Assembly (NCBI RefSeq): GCF_040050925.1
Contig: NZ_CP157390.1
Span: 2,294,001 to 2,358,000 of the forward strand
Direction of reading: 5' to 3'
Length of the DNA stretch: 64,000 nucleotides
Source of the DNA: Leifsonia sp. NPDC080035
GTDB taxonomy: Bacteria > Actinomycetota > Actinomycetes > Actinomycetales > Microbacteriaceae
In this document: positions 39,346 through 47,370 of the stretch, piece after piece
Layout of the letters: each line of letters opens with the position of its first letter
Numbering within the stretch: position 1 is the stretch's first letter
Position numbers and translations under genes: made by a program
Notes under the pieces: model-generated
Database searches by the model: none
The model's input: the letters and a program-made list of their open reading frames with translations, nothing else
What the model was told of the DNA's origin: nothing

Positions 39346-40269
39346 TCATTTCAATCCGGTGAAGCCGATGGAGTTGACGATCCGGCGCGCGAACACCCCG
39401 AAGAGCACGAGCATCGGCAGCGCCGCGACGAGGGTCGCCGCCATCAGCCCCGACCAGTCCGTGCCGCTCTGCGGGGTCTGTGCGCGGAACACGCTGAGCG
39501 CGACCGTCAGCACCCGGGACTGGTCGGTGTAGCTGACCATCAACGGCCAGAAGTAGTCGTTCCACGCCGTGATGTAGGTGAGGATGCCGAGCGTCACGAT
39601 CGGCGCCGCCGACATCGGGAGCATCACGCGGAAGAAGATGCGCACCCTCCCCGCGCCGTCGAGCAGGGCGGCCTCCTCGACCTCCCTCGGCACGTTCATG
39701 AAGAACTGCCGCAGGAAGAACACTGCGAAGGGCGTCATGAACAGGCTCGGCAGCGTGATCCCGAGCAGCGTGTCCACCAGCCCGAGCTGCTTGATGAGCA
39801 CGAAGTTCGGCAGCAGCGTGAAGATCGACGGCACCATCAGGCCGGCGAGGAAGACCGCGAACACGATGTTCCTGCCGCGGAACCGCAGCCGGGCGAACGC
39901 GTACGCCGCCATCGCGGAGAAGAACGTCTGGCAGACCGCGACGGTGGTCGCGACGATCACCGAGTTGAGCAGGTACCGCCAGAAGTCGACGGAGGCGCCG
40001 GAGCCGCCCTGGGCGAGCGCCTCCTCGGTGCTCTGCAGCCCGAACACCCTGGCGAAGCCGCCGAGGGTGAGGTCGACGGGGAGCAGGGAGCTCGGGTCGG
40101 AGGCGAGGGCGGTGTTGGTGGAGAGCGCGGTGCGCAGCATCCAGTAGAAGGGGAACAGCGTCACCAGGATGATCAGCACCATCACGATCCAGGCGATGGT
40201 GCGGCCGACCGGGATGCGGCGGCCGGTGCGCGCGGGGGCCGCGGGCAGTGTCGGTTCGAGGGTTGTCAT
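39346..40269 (-). CDS. Sugar ABC transporter permease (MalG type)
   Basis: 307 residues, six membrane segments beginning WIVMVLIILVTLFPFYWML. The EAA loop is EEAALLDGAGRVRIFFRVMLPMSAAP. A CGAAGGAGCC ribosome site precedes the ATG. It lies 22 bases after the MalF-type gene and just before the binding protein. The operon contains no ATPase. Confidence 0.91.
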   Translation of the reverse strand: MTTLEPTLPAAPARTGRRIPVGRTIAWIVMVLIILVTLFPFYWMLRTALSTNTALASDPSSLLPVDLTLGGFARVFGLQSTEEALAQGGSGASVDFWRYLLNSVIVATTVAVCQTFFSAMAAYAFARLRFRGRNIVFAVFLAGLMVPSIFTLLPNFVLIKQLGLVDTLLGITLPSLFMTPFAVFFLRQFFMNVPREVEEAALLDGAGRVRIFFRVMLPMSAAPIVTLGILTYITAWNDYFWPLMVSYTDQSRVLTVALSVFRAQTPQSGTDWSGLMAATLVAALPMLVLFGVFARRIVNSIGFTGLK

Positions 40270-40291
40270 GTCGAGGCTCCTTCGCCTGCGG

Positions 40292-41242
40292 TCAGTCGAG
40301 GTCGGTCTTGCCGGCGCGGGTGAGGCGGTACTGGATGACCGTGATGACGCTCAGCACCACCAGCAGCGCCACGGAGATCGCCGACGCGTAGCCGAACTGG
40401 AAGCGGCCGAACGCGAGGTCGTAGATGTACTTCTGCAGCACATTCGTCGCGTTCGCCGGTCCGCCGTTCGTGGTGACGGCGACGGTGTCGAACACCTGGA
40501 ACGACCCGATCACCGTGATGATCAGCACGACCGCGAGCACCGGACGCAGCAGCGGCATGGTGACGCTCCAGAACGTCCGCCACTCGCTCGCGCCGTCCAC
40601 CCGCGCCGCCTCGTAGACGTGCGACGGGATGGCCTGGAGGCCCGCGAACAGCAGCAGGGCGGTGTAGCCGACGTGCCGCCAGACGTTGACGAGCGCGATG
40701 GTCGGGATCGACCAGGTCTCGCTCGCGAAGAACGGGATGTGCTCCAGCCCGAGCGCGCCGAGCAGCTGGTTGCCGATGCCGAGCTGGGTGTCCAGGATCC
40801 AGAGCCAGACGATACCGGCGACGACGTTGGAGACCAGGTACGGCGTGAGCACGATGCCGCGGAGGAACGTCGAGCGCGTGAGCCGCTGCATCAGCACGGC
40901 GATGAGCAGCGCGACGACGGTCTGGACGCCGATGTTGATGACGACGTACTCGACGGTCACTCCGAGCGAGTGCCAGAAGATGGGGTCGCCGGCCATCCGG
41001 ATGTAGTTGCCGAAGCCGATCCACTTCTCCGGGGTCAGCAGGTTGTAGCTGGTGAAGCTGAGGTAGATGCCGCGCAGGGTCGGCCAGGCGAGGAACACCA
41101 GGAAGCCGATCGCGGCGGGTGCGATGAACAGCAGGGCGATGAGCCCGTCGCCTCCTCCGCGCGAGCGGCGGGTGGGAGGGGCGCTTGGACCGGGGGCCGG
41201 TGGCGCCGCCTGGGTGGGGGTGCGTGTGGTCGTGATGGCCAT
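40292..41242 (-). CDS. Sugar ABC transporter permease (MalF type)
   Basis: 316 residues; a Pro-rich cytosolic N-terminus, then six membrane segments (LIALLFIAPAAIGFLVFLAWPTLRGIYLSF at the start). The EAA loop reads EAARVDGASEWRTFWSVTMPLLRP. It is first in the operon, with GAAGGAGTC before the ATG and a promoter/operator upstream shared in form with the alpha-galactosidase. Divergent from the ROK gene at 41342. Confidence 0.91.
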   Translation of the reverse strand: MAITTTRTPTQAAPPAPGPSAPPTRRSRGGGDGLIALLFIAPAAIGFLVFLAWPTLRGIYLSFTSYNLLTPEKWIGFGNYIRMAGDPIFWHSLGVTVEYVVINIGVQTVVALLIAVLMQRLTRSTFLRGIVLTPYLVSNVVAGIVWLWILDTQLGIGNQLLGALGLEHIPFFASETWSIPTIALVNVWRHVGYTALLLFAGLQAIPSHVYEAARVDGASEWRTFWSVTMPLLRPVLAVVLIITVIGSFQVFDTVAVTTNGGPANATNVLQKYIYDLAFGRFQFGYASAISVALLVVLSVITVIQYRLTRAGKTDLD

Positions 41243-41272
41243 CGAGACTCCTTCGTCGTGACCGGAACGGAA

Positions 41273-41305
41273 TTAATGTTGCAGCAAAACTAAATGCGGT
41301 GTCAA
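41273..41305 (-). promoter_or_regulatory. Promoter and operator of the galactoside ABC operon
   Basis: On the minus strand TTGACA (41305-41300) and CAACAT (18-bp spacer) are -35 and -10. The 17-base plus-strand motif TTAATGTTGCAGCAAAA (41273-41289) contains the palindrome TTGC-A-GCAA and matches TTAATTCCTCCGCAAAA before the alpha-galactosidase at 12 of 17 positions in the same orientation. Confidence 0.55.
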
Positions 41306-41329
41306 CACCCGATCGGGAATCGGGAACCC

Positions 41330-41335
41330 TAGAAT
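41330..41335 (+). promoter_or_regulatory. -10 element of the ROK gene at 41342 (leaderless)
   Basis: TAGAAT lies exactly six bases before the ATG; there is no Shine-Dalgarno. Confidence 0.55.
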
Positions 41336-41341
41336 GTCGGC

Positions 41342-42475
41342 ATGGCGGAGAGTGTCGTGGCGGAAGGAGCCCCGGAGAGCGCGCAGCGCGTGCTCCTGGA
41401 GATCCTCATCCACGGTCCGCTCTCGCGCGTCGAGCTGGCCGAGCGGCTCGGCCTGTCCGGCCCGAGCCTGACCCGGCTGACCAAGCCGCTGCTCGCCTCC
41501 GGCCGGCTGTTCCAAGGCCGTCCGCTCGTCCGCGCCGCCGGGCGTCCCATCCTGCCGCTCGACCTCGATCCGGCCTCGGAGCACTTCGCGGGCGTGAAGG
41601 TCACCGCCGATGCCGTGTACGCCGTCGTCACCGACCTGCGCGGCGAGGTCCGCGCCGAGCTGGAGTCGCCGCTCGCCGGGCACGCGCCGGACACGGTGGC
41701 CGACGCGGTTGCCGACGTGGTGCGCGCGCTGCCCGCCGCCTTCGCGCCGCTCTCCGGTGTCGGGATCAGCCTCGGCGGCAACACCGCCGACGGAAGGACG
41801 GTGGGGGAGTCGCACTTCCTGGAGTGGGTGGACGTCCCGCTCGCCGACCTCGTGGAGGCGCGCCTCGGCCCGCCGGTCACGGTCGCCAACGACGTCAACG
41901 CGCTGACCCAGGCGCAGCATTGGTTCGGTGCCGGCCGCGGTCTCGACACCTTCGTCGTGGTGACGATCGGCGCCGGCATCGGGATGGGGCTGGTCGCGGG
42001 CGGTGCCCTGGTCGGCGGGGCGCACGGTGCGCTCGGCAGCATCGGCCACCAGCTCCTCGCCTGGACGGAGGCCACCTGCTGGCGTGGCCACCACGGCTGC
42101 GCGAGCGCACTGCTGACGACGGAGGCGGTGGAGTCGGCCGCCGAGCGCGCGACGGGCCGAGCCGTGAGCTACGACGAGGTGCTGCGCGGTGCCTCCCGTG
42201 GCGACCCCGCACTGCGCGCGGTGGTCGACGAGGCGGCGGGGGCGCTTGGCCTTCTGCTCGCGACGGTGATGAACACCATCGATCCCGCGACGATCGTCGT
42301 CGCGGGCGAGGGCGCCCGGCTGGGCGAGACGGGAGAGCACGCGATGCTCGCCGCGCTCTCGGGCGCGGCGGTCTGGGACAGCGTGCGCACCCCCGTGCGG
42401 GTGCAGCCGTTCGCCTTCACGGAGTGGGCGCGCGGCGCCGCCGCCACCGCCATCCGCTCCCGCATGCTGCGCTGA
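41342..42475 (+). CDS. ROK-family transcriptional repressor (galactoside block)
   Basis: 377 residues: winged helix (VLLEILIHGPLSRVELAERLGLSGPSLTRLTKPLL), then a ROK domain with VGISLGGNTADGRTVG, ANDVNALTQAQHWFGAGRG and VVTIGAGIGMGLVAGGALVGGAHGALGSIGH. The zinc segment is degenerate (CWRGHHGC rather than CxCGxxGC). It is divergent from the importer operon and converges on the alpha-galactosidase; the shared operator-like motif makes both likely targets. Inducer unknown. Confidence 0.86.
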   Translation: MAESVVAEGAPESAQRVLLEILIHGPLSRVELAERLGLSGPSLTRLTKPLLASGRLFQGRPLVRAAGRPILPLDLDPASEHFAGVKVTADAVYAVVTDLRGEVRAELESPLAGHAPDTVADAVADVVRALPAAFAPLSGVGISLGGNTADGRTVGESHFLEWVDVPLADLVEARLGPPVTVANDVNALTQAQHWFGAGRGLDTFVVVTIGAGIGMGLVAGGALVGGAHGALGSIGHQLLAWTEATCWRGHHGCASALLTTEAVESAAERATGRAVSYDEVLRGASRGDPALRAVVDEAAGALGLLLATVMNTIDPATIVVAGEGARLGETGEHAMLAALSGAAVWDSVRTPVRVQPFAFTEWARGAAATAIRSRMLR

Positions 42476-42496
42476 CCCGCGCCGCCCGCCGCCCTC

Positions 42497-42555
42497 CATC
42501 CGTTCCGGAGTTCTTCACGCAACACGCCGTGCGGAGGCGTGAACATCTCCGGAAG
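42497..42555. repeat. Intergenic repeat, family D' copy 2
   Basis: Starts with a 33-base stretch (42497-42529) identical, in reverse complement, to 19881-19913, and ends with a second arm ATCTCCGGAAGCGATGG. It lies between convergent ROK and alpha-galactosidase genes. Confidence 0.8.
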
Positions 42556-42577
42556 CGATGGCGGGGCGGGCGCCGGC

Positions 42578-44827
42578 TCACACGGCCGTGACGTCGATGA
42601 GCCAGACCCGGTCGGGGAACGACAGCGGCGCCGACATCCCGGCCGCCGCGAGCGCACGCCCGCTCAGGACGACACCCTCCGTCTCCTCCGGCGTCAGGCT
42701 CCGCGACAGCGGCGTGCTGCCGTCCGTTCCGACCGGGACGCCGCTCTCGGTGCCCGCGAACCACGGTGGAACGCGGTAGCCGCTCGCCGGGTCGCCGAGC
42801 GCCAGCGGCCGCACCCGGTAGCGCCGGTCCGGGTCGAGGCCCCGCAGCGTGATCCGCCCGAGCGGTCCCTCGTTCGAGCGGCCGAGGTAGGCGAGCGAGT
42901 ACAGCGCGCGGCTCCGGTCCGGCGCGACGACGCCGCTCACCCACAGCGTCGGGTCGATGTCGTCCATGCGCACCAGGTCGCCGCCGTGCAGCAGGTCCCT
43001 GCGCTCGCGGTAGAACGCCGTCCACTCGGCGAGCGCCGCGAGCTCCGCGTCGGTCGCCGCCGCGAGGTCCCACTCGATCCCGAGGTGCCCGATCAGGGCC
43101 GTCGCCGCGCGGAAGGAGAGCTCGTGCTCGCGATGCGTGGTGTGCGAGCGCCCGGAGGCGATGTGCGCGCCGAGCAGCTCGGGAGGCAGCAGCTGCTGAG
43201 TCCAGCGGTGCATCTCCTGCCGCTCGAGCGGATCGATGCAGTCCGACACCCAGACCCGGTCGGTGCGCTCGATGACACCCAGATCGACGCGTGCGCCCCC
43301 GGACGAGCAGGATTCGATCTCGAGGCCGGGGAACCGCTCCTTGAGCTCGTCCATGAGACGGTAGGTCGCCAGCGTCTGCTCGTGGACGCCCGGCCGCCCG
43401 CTCGGGGACGTTCCCGCGTCCACGAGGTCGCGGTTGTGGTCCCACTTGATGTAGGCGATGTCGTCGTGCGACAGGATGTCCACCATCCGGTCGCGGATGT
43501 ACGCGTACGCCTCAGGGATGCCGAGGTTGAGCACCTGCTGGTGCCGCGACTCGACGGGGAGCCGGCCGCCGGTCTGCATGATCCACTCGGGATGCGCCCG
43601 CGCGAGGTCGGAGTCCGCGTTCACCATCTCCGGCTCAAACCAGAGCCCGAACTCCATCCCGAGCCCGCGCACGTGGTCGATCAGAGGGGTGAGGCCGTCC
43701 GGCCACACGCCTTCGTCGACGTACCAGTCGCCGAGGCCCGCGGTGTCGTTCCTGCGGTGCCGGAACCAGCCGTCGTCGAGCACGTAGCGTTCGACGCCGA
43801 TCGCCGCCGCGCGGTCGGCGAGGTCGGTGAGCCGGGCGAGGTCGTGGTCGAAGTACACCGCCTCCCAGACGTTGAGCGTCACCGGCCGCGGACGGCGTGG
43901 ATGCTGCGGCCGCGCCCGCAGGTGCCGGTGCAGCCGCCGCGCCTGGTCGTCGAGGCCGTCGCCGTATGCGCCGTAGAGCCACGGGGTGCGGTAGCTCTCG
44001 CCGGTGCCGAGCACGACCTCCCCCGGAAGCAGCAGCTCGCCGCCCCCGGCAACCTGCTCGCCGCTGGAGAGCCGCTCCGCGTAGTGGCGGTGGTTGCCGC
44101 TGAAGCCGACGTGGACGCCCCACACCTCGCCGCGCGCGAAGCCGAAGCCCGGCTCGCCGACGGTGAGCAGGGTCGCGGCGTCCGCGCCGGTGCGGCCGCG
44201 CCTGCCCTCGCGAACGTGCGCGCCGACGGTCAGCTCGCCGCGCTGCGGGGTGCGCTCCTTGCCCCAGCGGCCGGCGAAGTCGAGGGTCTCGCGCGCCCGC
44301 GGCGGGAGGGGGAGCGCGAGCGAGAGGTCGTCGAGCCGGTACGCGGCCCCGAGGTTGGTGAGGGTCGCGGCCGTGCGCAGCACGCCCGCCGCGCTCAGCT
44401 CGAGGTCGATCGCGAGCTCGAGTTCGGCGGCGGCGTCGCGTGCCGTCACCCGCACGGCGCCGCCGCCGGTGAGGGTGACGAGGCCGCCGCCGGGTCCGGC
44501 GCTCGCGTCCGCGTCCGTCGCGGAGACCGCCTCGACCTCCGTCACCCGGAACCACGGCGACCAGGCCGCGCCGTCCCTGCTGCCGCTCAGCCCGGGACGG
44601 CCCAGCCAGCCGGTGCGCTGCTCCGGCAGGACGGCGACGCGCACCGGCTCGTCGACCGTGTTGTTGGCCTGCGGCGGGATGCCCGCGAGCACGACCGCCC
44701 GCGCGCCGGTCGCATCCAGCTCGCCGAGCGCGGCGCCCCAGTGCGCGATCGCGGGCAGCAGCCCGCCCCGCACGTCGACCAGCACGCTCACGCCGCCGGC
44801 CGTCAGGTGGATGGTGTCGATGGTCAT
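42578..44827 (-). CDS. Alpha-galactosidase (GH36)
   Basis: 749 residues from the ATG after GAGGGAGCGGC. An N-terminal beta-supersandwich, then the catalytic barrel with RYVLDDGWFRHRRND, LWFEPEMVN, the nucleophile D463 in YIKWDHNRDLVD, ESCSSGGARVDLG and the acid/base D529 in VWVSDCIDPLERQ. It has no signal peptide and hydrolyses imported alpha-galactosides such as melibiose or raffinose-type sugars. A 17-base motif upstream matches the importer promoter, so transport and cleavage are probably co-regulated. Confidence 0.95.
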   Translation of the reverse strand: MTIDTIHLTAGGVSVLVDVRGGLLPAIAHWGAALGELDATGARAVVLAGIPPQANNTVDEPVRVAVLPEQRTGWLGRPGLSGSRDGAAWSPWFRVTEVEAVSATDADASAGPGGGLVTLTGGGAVRVTARDAAAELELAIDLELSAAGVLRTAATLTNLGAAYRLDDLSLALPLPPRARETLDFAGRWGKERTPQRGELTVGAHVREGRRGRTGADAATLLTVGEPGFGFARGEVWGVHVGFSGNHRHYAERLSSGEQVAGGGELLLPGEVVLGTGESYRTPWLYGAYGDGLDDQARRLHRHLRARPQHPRRPRPVTLNVWEAVYFDHDLARLTDLADRAAAIGVERYVLDDGWFRHRRNDTAGLGDWYVDEGVWPDGLTPLIDHVRGLGMEFGLWFEPEMVNADSDLARAHPEWIMQTGGRLPVESRHQQVLNLGIPEAYAYIRDRMVDILSHDDIAYIKWDHNRDLVDAGTSPSGRPGVHEQTLATYRLMDELKERFPGLEIESCSSGGARVDLGVIERTDRVWVSDCIDPLERQEMHRWTQQLLPPELLGAHIASGRSHTTHREHELSFRAATALIGHLGIEWDLAAATDAELAALAEWTAFYRERRDLLHGGDLVRMDDIDPTLWVSGVVAPDRSRALYSLAYLGRSNEGPLGRITLRGLDPDRRYRVRPLALGDPASGYRVPPWFAGTESGVPVGTDGSTPLSRSLTPEETEGVVLSGRALAAAGMSAPLSFPDRVWLIDVTAV

Positions 44828-44844
44828 GCCGCTCCCTCGCGCAG

Positions 44845-44861
44845 TTAATTCCTCCGCAAAA
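44845..44861 (-). promoter_or_regulatory. Candidate ROK operator before the alpha-galactosidase
   Basis: TTAATTCCTCCGCAAAA on the plus strand matches the motif at 41273-41289 at 12 of 17 positions, in the same orientation to its gene. It lies 18 bases before the start codon; TACTTT on the minus strand just upstream may be the -10. Confidence 0.45.
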
Positions 44862-44910
44862 GTATTGCACGCCCTCACCCGGACCGGGGATCCCGTCGTG
44901 AACCGCGCGC

Positions 44911-44996
44911 AACTCCGGACATCCCGGCCCAACGCTCCCGGAACTCCGTAGGAACGGTCATCCCACCGGTGTGTCGCGCGCGCCCTCCGGAATTAC
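44911..44996. repeat. Intergenic repeat, family D copy 2 (supplies the kinase stop codon)
   Basis: Starts with AACTCCGGA and ends CCTCCGGAATTACGC. Positions 44944-44996 align with 16993-17045, with CTCCGTAG, AACGG, GTGTCGCG and CTCCGGA conserved. The TTA at 44993-44995 is the TAA stop of the minus-strand kinase gene. Confidence 0.7.
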
Positions 44997-45856
44997 GCGC
45001 CGAGCAGCGCCCGCGCGCGCATCCCGACCCGGACTGCCGTGGCCCCGTCGTCGCCTGACCGTTCCGACCACGCGGCGGAGAGGCCGCACCACGCGAGAAC
45101 CCAGCGCAGCATCCGCCGCTCGTCGACACCGGTCTCGGCCGCGATCACCGCCGCCGTGCGCTCCAGCCGTCCGGGGCCCAGCGCCACGGAGGCGGACGGG
45201 TTGCACAGGATGTTGGCGAAGTCGAACGCCGGGTCGCCGTGGATGTGCTTCGGATCGATCGCCCGCCAGCCGCGCTCGCCGAAGTCGAGCACGTTGCCGT
45301 GGTGCAGGTCGCCGTGCAGCACCGCATCGCCCTCCTGGTGGTCGAGCAGGTCGCCCGCGGTCGAGGCCGCCGCCGCGAACAACCCGCCGTGGGCGCCGGG
45401 ATGCTCGCGTGCGTGCGCGAACAGCTCCCGGAACCAGCGGTGCAGGTCGACGATCCCGTCCGGCCGGGGCGCGTCGTCCACGCGGTGCAGCGCCAGTCCC
45501 GTCCGGCAGAGGATGCGCGTGGCCTCGTCGTCGCCGTCGGGCCCGGACGCGGCCAGCGCCTCCAGGGATCGGTGCCCCGTCGCCCGCTCCATGACCACCG
45601 CGTCGCCGTCCGCCTCGTACACCGCGGCCGCTCCGCGCCCCGCCCACCAGGCGAGCACGCGCGCTCCAGCCGCCTCCTCGTCGACGGTGGCGAGCTTGAG
45701 GAATGCCGGCCGCCCGCCGCTCGACACCGGCTGCAGGATGCTGGACGGCGTCGCGAACGCCTCGCCGTCCGGCGTCAGCGACCAGCGTTCGCGCCACGGA
45801 GCGAGCGTCGCCGCGGGGTCCCGTGCCGTCCCGCTGCCGATTGGCGGCACGCTCAC
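44993..45856 (-). CDS. Aminoglycoside/hydroxyurea-kinase-family phosphotransferase
   Basis: 287 residues from a GTG at 45856 that overlaps the AraC stop (GTGA). The kinase core is clear: FLKLATVDEEAAGARVLAWW, VVMERATGHRSLEAL, the catalytic loop VLHGDLHHGNVLDFG (HGDLHxxN) and WRAIDPKHIHGDPAFDFANIL (metal Asp). This matches the streptomycin 6-kinase/hydroxyurea kinase group, which phosphorylates small hydroxylated compounds with ATP. Many genomic members have unknown substrates, so a resistance role is only possible. It is co-transcribed with the AraC regulator. Confidence 0.82.
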   Translation of the reverse strand: MSVPPIGSGTARDPAATLAPWRERWSLTPDGEAFATPSSILQPVSSGGRPAFLKLATVDEEAAGARVLAWWAGRGAAAVYEADGDAVVMERATGHRSLEALAASGPDGDDEATRILCRTGLALHRVDDAPRPDGIVDLHRWFRELFAHAREHPGAHGGLFAAAASTAGDLLDHQEGDAVLHGDLHHGNVLDFGERGWRAIDPKHIHGDPAFDFANILCNPSASVALGPGRLERTAAVIAAETGVDERRMLRWVLAWCGLSAAWSERSGDDGATAVRVGMRARALLGA

Positions 45857-46692
45857 CGCGCCGCCTCGCGCTCCGCGGCGACCTGGGCCGCGTACGCGCC
45901 GGGGGTCGAGCCGACCACGGCCCTGAACTCGCGGGTGAAGTGCGCCTGGTCCGCGTACCCCAGCTCGGCGGCGAGCAGACCGATCGGGGGCGGAGCGTCC
46001 GACCTCAGAGCGGCGGCCGCCTCCTGGAGCCGGTAGCGCTGGATGAGCCACTTCGGGCCGAACCCGATGTGCCCCGCGACGAGCCGCTGCAGGCTGCGGA
46101 CGCTGAGATCGAAGCGGTCGGCGAGCTGCTCGACCCGGAGTAGTTCGCGGTCGTCCTCGACCGTCGCGACGATCGCATCCACCAGCTCGGCATCCGCGCC
46201 AGGCGCCGGAAGGCCGGTGATCGCGGCCTCGAAGGCGTCGATCGCGCCGGAGTCGTCGCCGGCGTCCATACGCTCGCGGATCGGTGCGGAGGCCGCGGCG
46301 ATCGCGGCCGCCGCCTCCGGAACGAGTGCCGTCGCCGGCAGGGCGGCCGGCAGCCCCCGCAGGGACGCTCCGGTCCAGCCGCGAGCCGTGCCCGGCCGCA
46401 GCATCACCCCGAACGCCCACCCCTCTCCGCGGAGCGTGCGGGTGGAGAGGCCGCGGCTCGCGCGGTGCAGCAGCACGGCGTCCGGCTCCACCACCAGGTT
46501 CGCGGTCGGATACTCGAGCACGGCCTGGCGGATGTCGGTCCCGGCCGTCAGCCGCCAGCGCGGCAGCCAGTAGTGCCTCGCGAACGCGGCCGCCGCCTCG
46601 CCCGGAAAGCGTCGCTCCACGGTCACGGGCGCGCCGGCATGCGGCGTCAAAAGGCCCTTGCTGCGCGGGCCGGCGGCGGTGGTCTGGCTCAC
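45853..46692 (-). CDS. AraC-family transcriptional regulator
   Basis: 279 residues from a GTG at 46692. An N-terminal DUF6597-like sensor region (VERRFPGEAAAAFARHYWLPRWRL) precedes the two AraC helix-turn-helix motifs at the C-terminus (VEQLADRFDLSVRSLQRLVAGHIGFGPKWLIQRYRLQEA and PIGLLAAELGYADQAHFTREFRAVVGSTPGAY). It lies 17 bases from a divergent GNAT gene and overlaps the kinase gene downstream. It probably controls both. The inducer is unknown. Confidence 0.87.
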   Translation of the reverse strand: MSQTTAAGPRSKGLLTPHAGAPVTVERRFPGEAAAAFARHYWLPRWRLTAGTDIRQAVLEYPTANLVVEPDAVLLHRASRGLSTRTLRGEGWAFGVMLRPGTARGWTGASLRGLPAALPATALVPEAAAAIAAASAPIRERMDAGDDSGAIDAFEAAITGLPAPGADAELVDAIVATVEDDRELLRVEQLADRFDLSVRSLQRLVAGHIGFGPKWLIQRYRLQEAAAALRSDAPPPIGLLAAELGYADQAHFTREFRAVVGSTPGAYAAQVAAEREAAR

Positions 46693-46697
46693 GCTGC

Positions 46698-46703
46698 CAT
46701 ACT
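46698..46703 (+). promoter_or_regulatory. -10 element of the GNAT gene within a 17-bp divergent gap
   Basis: CATACT lies exactly six bases before the GTG at 46710. The -35 would fall inside the AraC coding sequence. Weak on its own. Confidence 0.35.
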
Positions 46704-46709
46704 TTCACG

Positions 46710-47318
46710 GTGACTCTCATCCGCCCGTACCAGCCGGCCGACCGGGACGACCTGTACGAGGTGTGCCTGCGCACCGGAGCGAGCGGGGGCGACGCGACCG
46801 GCCTCTACTCCGACGACTCCCTGCTGCCGGACATCTTCGCCGGGCCATACGCCGCCTACCAGCCCGACCTCGCATTCGTCGTCGATACCGGTGACCACGT
46901 CGCGGGCTACGTGATCGCGGTCGCCGACTCGGTCGCGTACGCGGACTGGTACGAGGCGGAGTGGCTGCCGGGCTTCATCGCGGCGCACCCGCTCGAGTCC
47001 GCCGGGGACGACCGTGAGCGGGAGATGATCGGCTACGGCAGGAACGTGCGCAGCAGCATCCCCCGGGAAGTCGCCGACTACCCGGCGCACCTGCACATCG
47101 ATCTGCTGCCCGAGCTTCAGGGTCAGGGCTTCGGCCGCCGGCTGATCCGCACGCTGCTCGCTGCGCTGCGCGATCGCGGCGTCCCCGCCGTCTACCTGAC
47201 GATGTCGCCGGACAACCACTCGGCGCGCGCGTTCTACGACCGCCTCGGCTTCCACGAGCTCCCCTCGAGCCGTCCCGGAGGCCCCGTGCTGGGCATCCGC
47301 ACCGACGCGGAGGTCTGA
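46710..47318 (+). CDS. GNAT-family N-acetyltransferase
   Basis: 202 residues from a GTG (VTLIRPYQPADRDDLYEVCLRTG). The acetyl-CoA motif is LPELQGQGFGRRLIRTLLAAL (Q-x-x-G-x-G), followed by VYLTMSPDNHSARAFYDRLGF, the usual beta6-beta7 end. The preceding HLHIDLLPE strand and long insert with GYGRNVRSSIPREVADYPAHL resemble the O-GlcNAcase-associated acetyltransferase group. Substrate unknown. Divergent from the AraC gene with almost no gap, so the two are probably co-regulated. Confidence 0.85.
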   Translation: MTLIRPYQPADRDDLYEVCLRTGASGGDATGLYSDDSLLPDIFAGPYAAYQPDLAFVVDTGDHVAGYVIAVADSVAYADWYEAEWLPGFIAAHPLESAGDDREREMIGYGRNVRSSIPREVADYPAHLHIDLLPELQGQGFGRRLIRTLLAALRDRGVPAVYLTMSPDNHSARAFYDRLGFHELPSSRPGGPVLGIRTDAEV

Positions 47319-47370
47319 GCCGGCCCATCCGCTGCGGGGACGGTCGCGCAGCGCGCGTCGTGGGGCCGCG

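Noticed and set aside
44993..45856. Calling the kinase a streptomycin resistance gene
   Set aside because: The HGDLHHGN loop and Asp motif fit the family, but many chromosomal members have no known resistance role and no other resistance context is visible.
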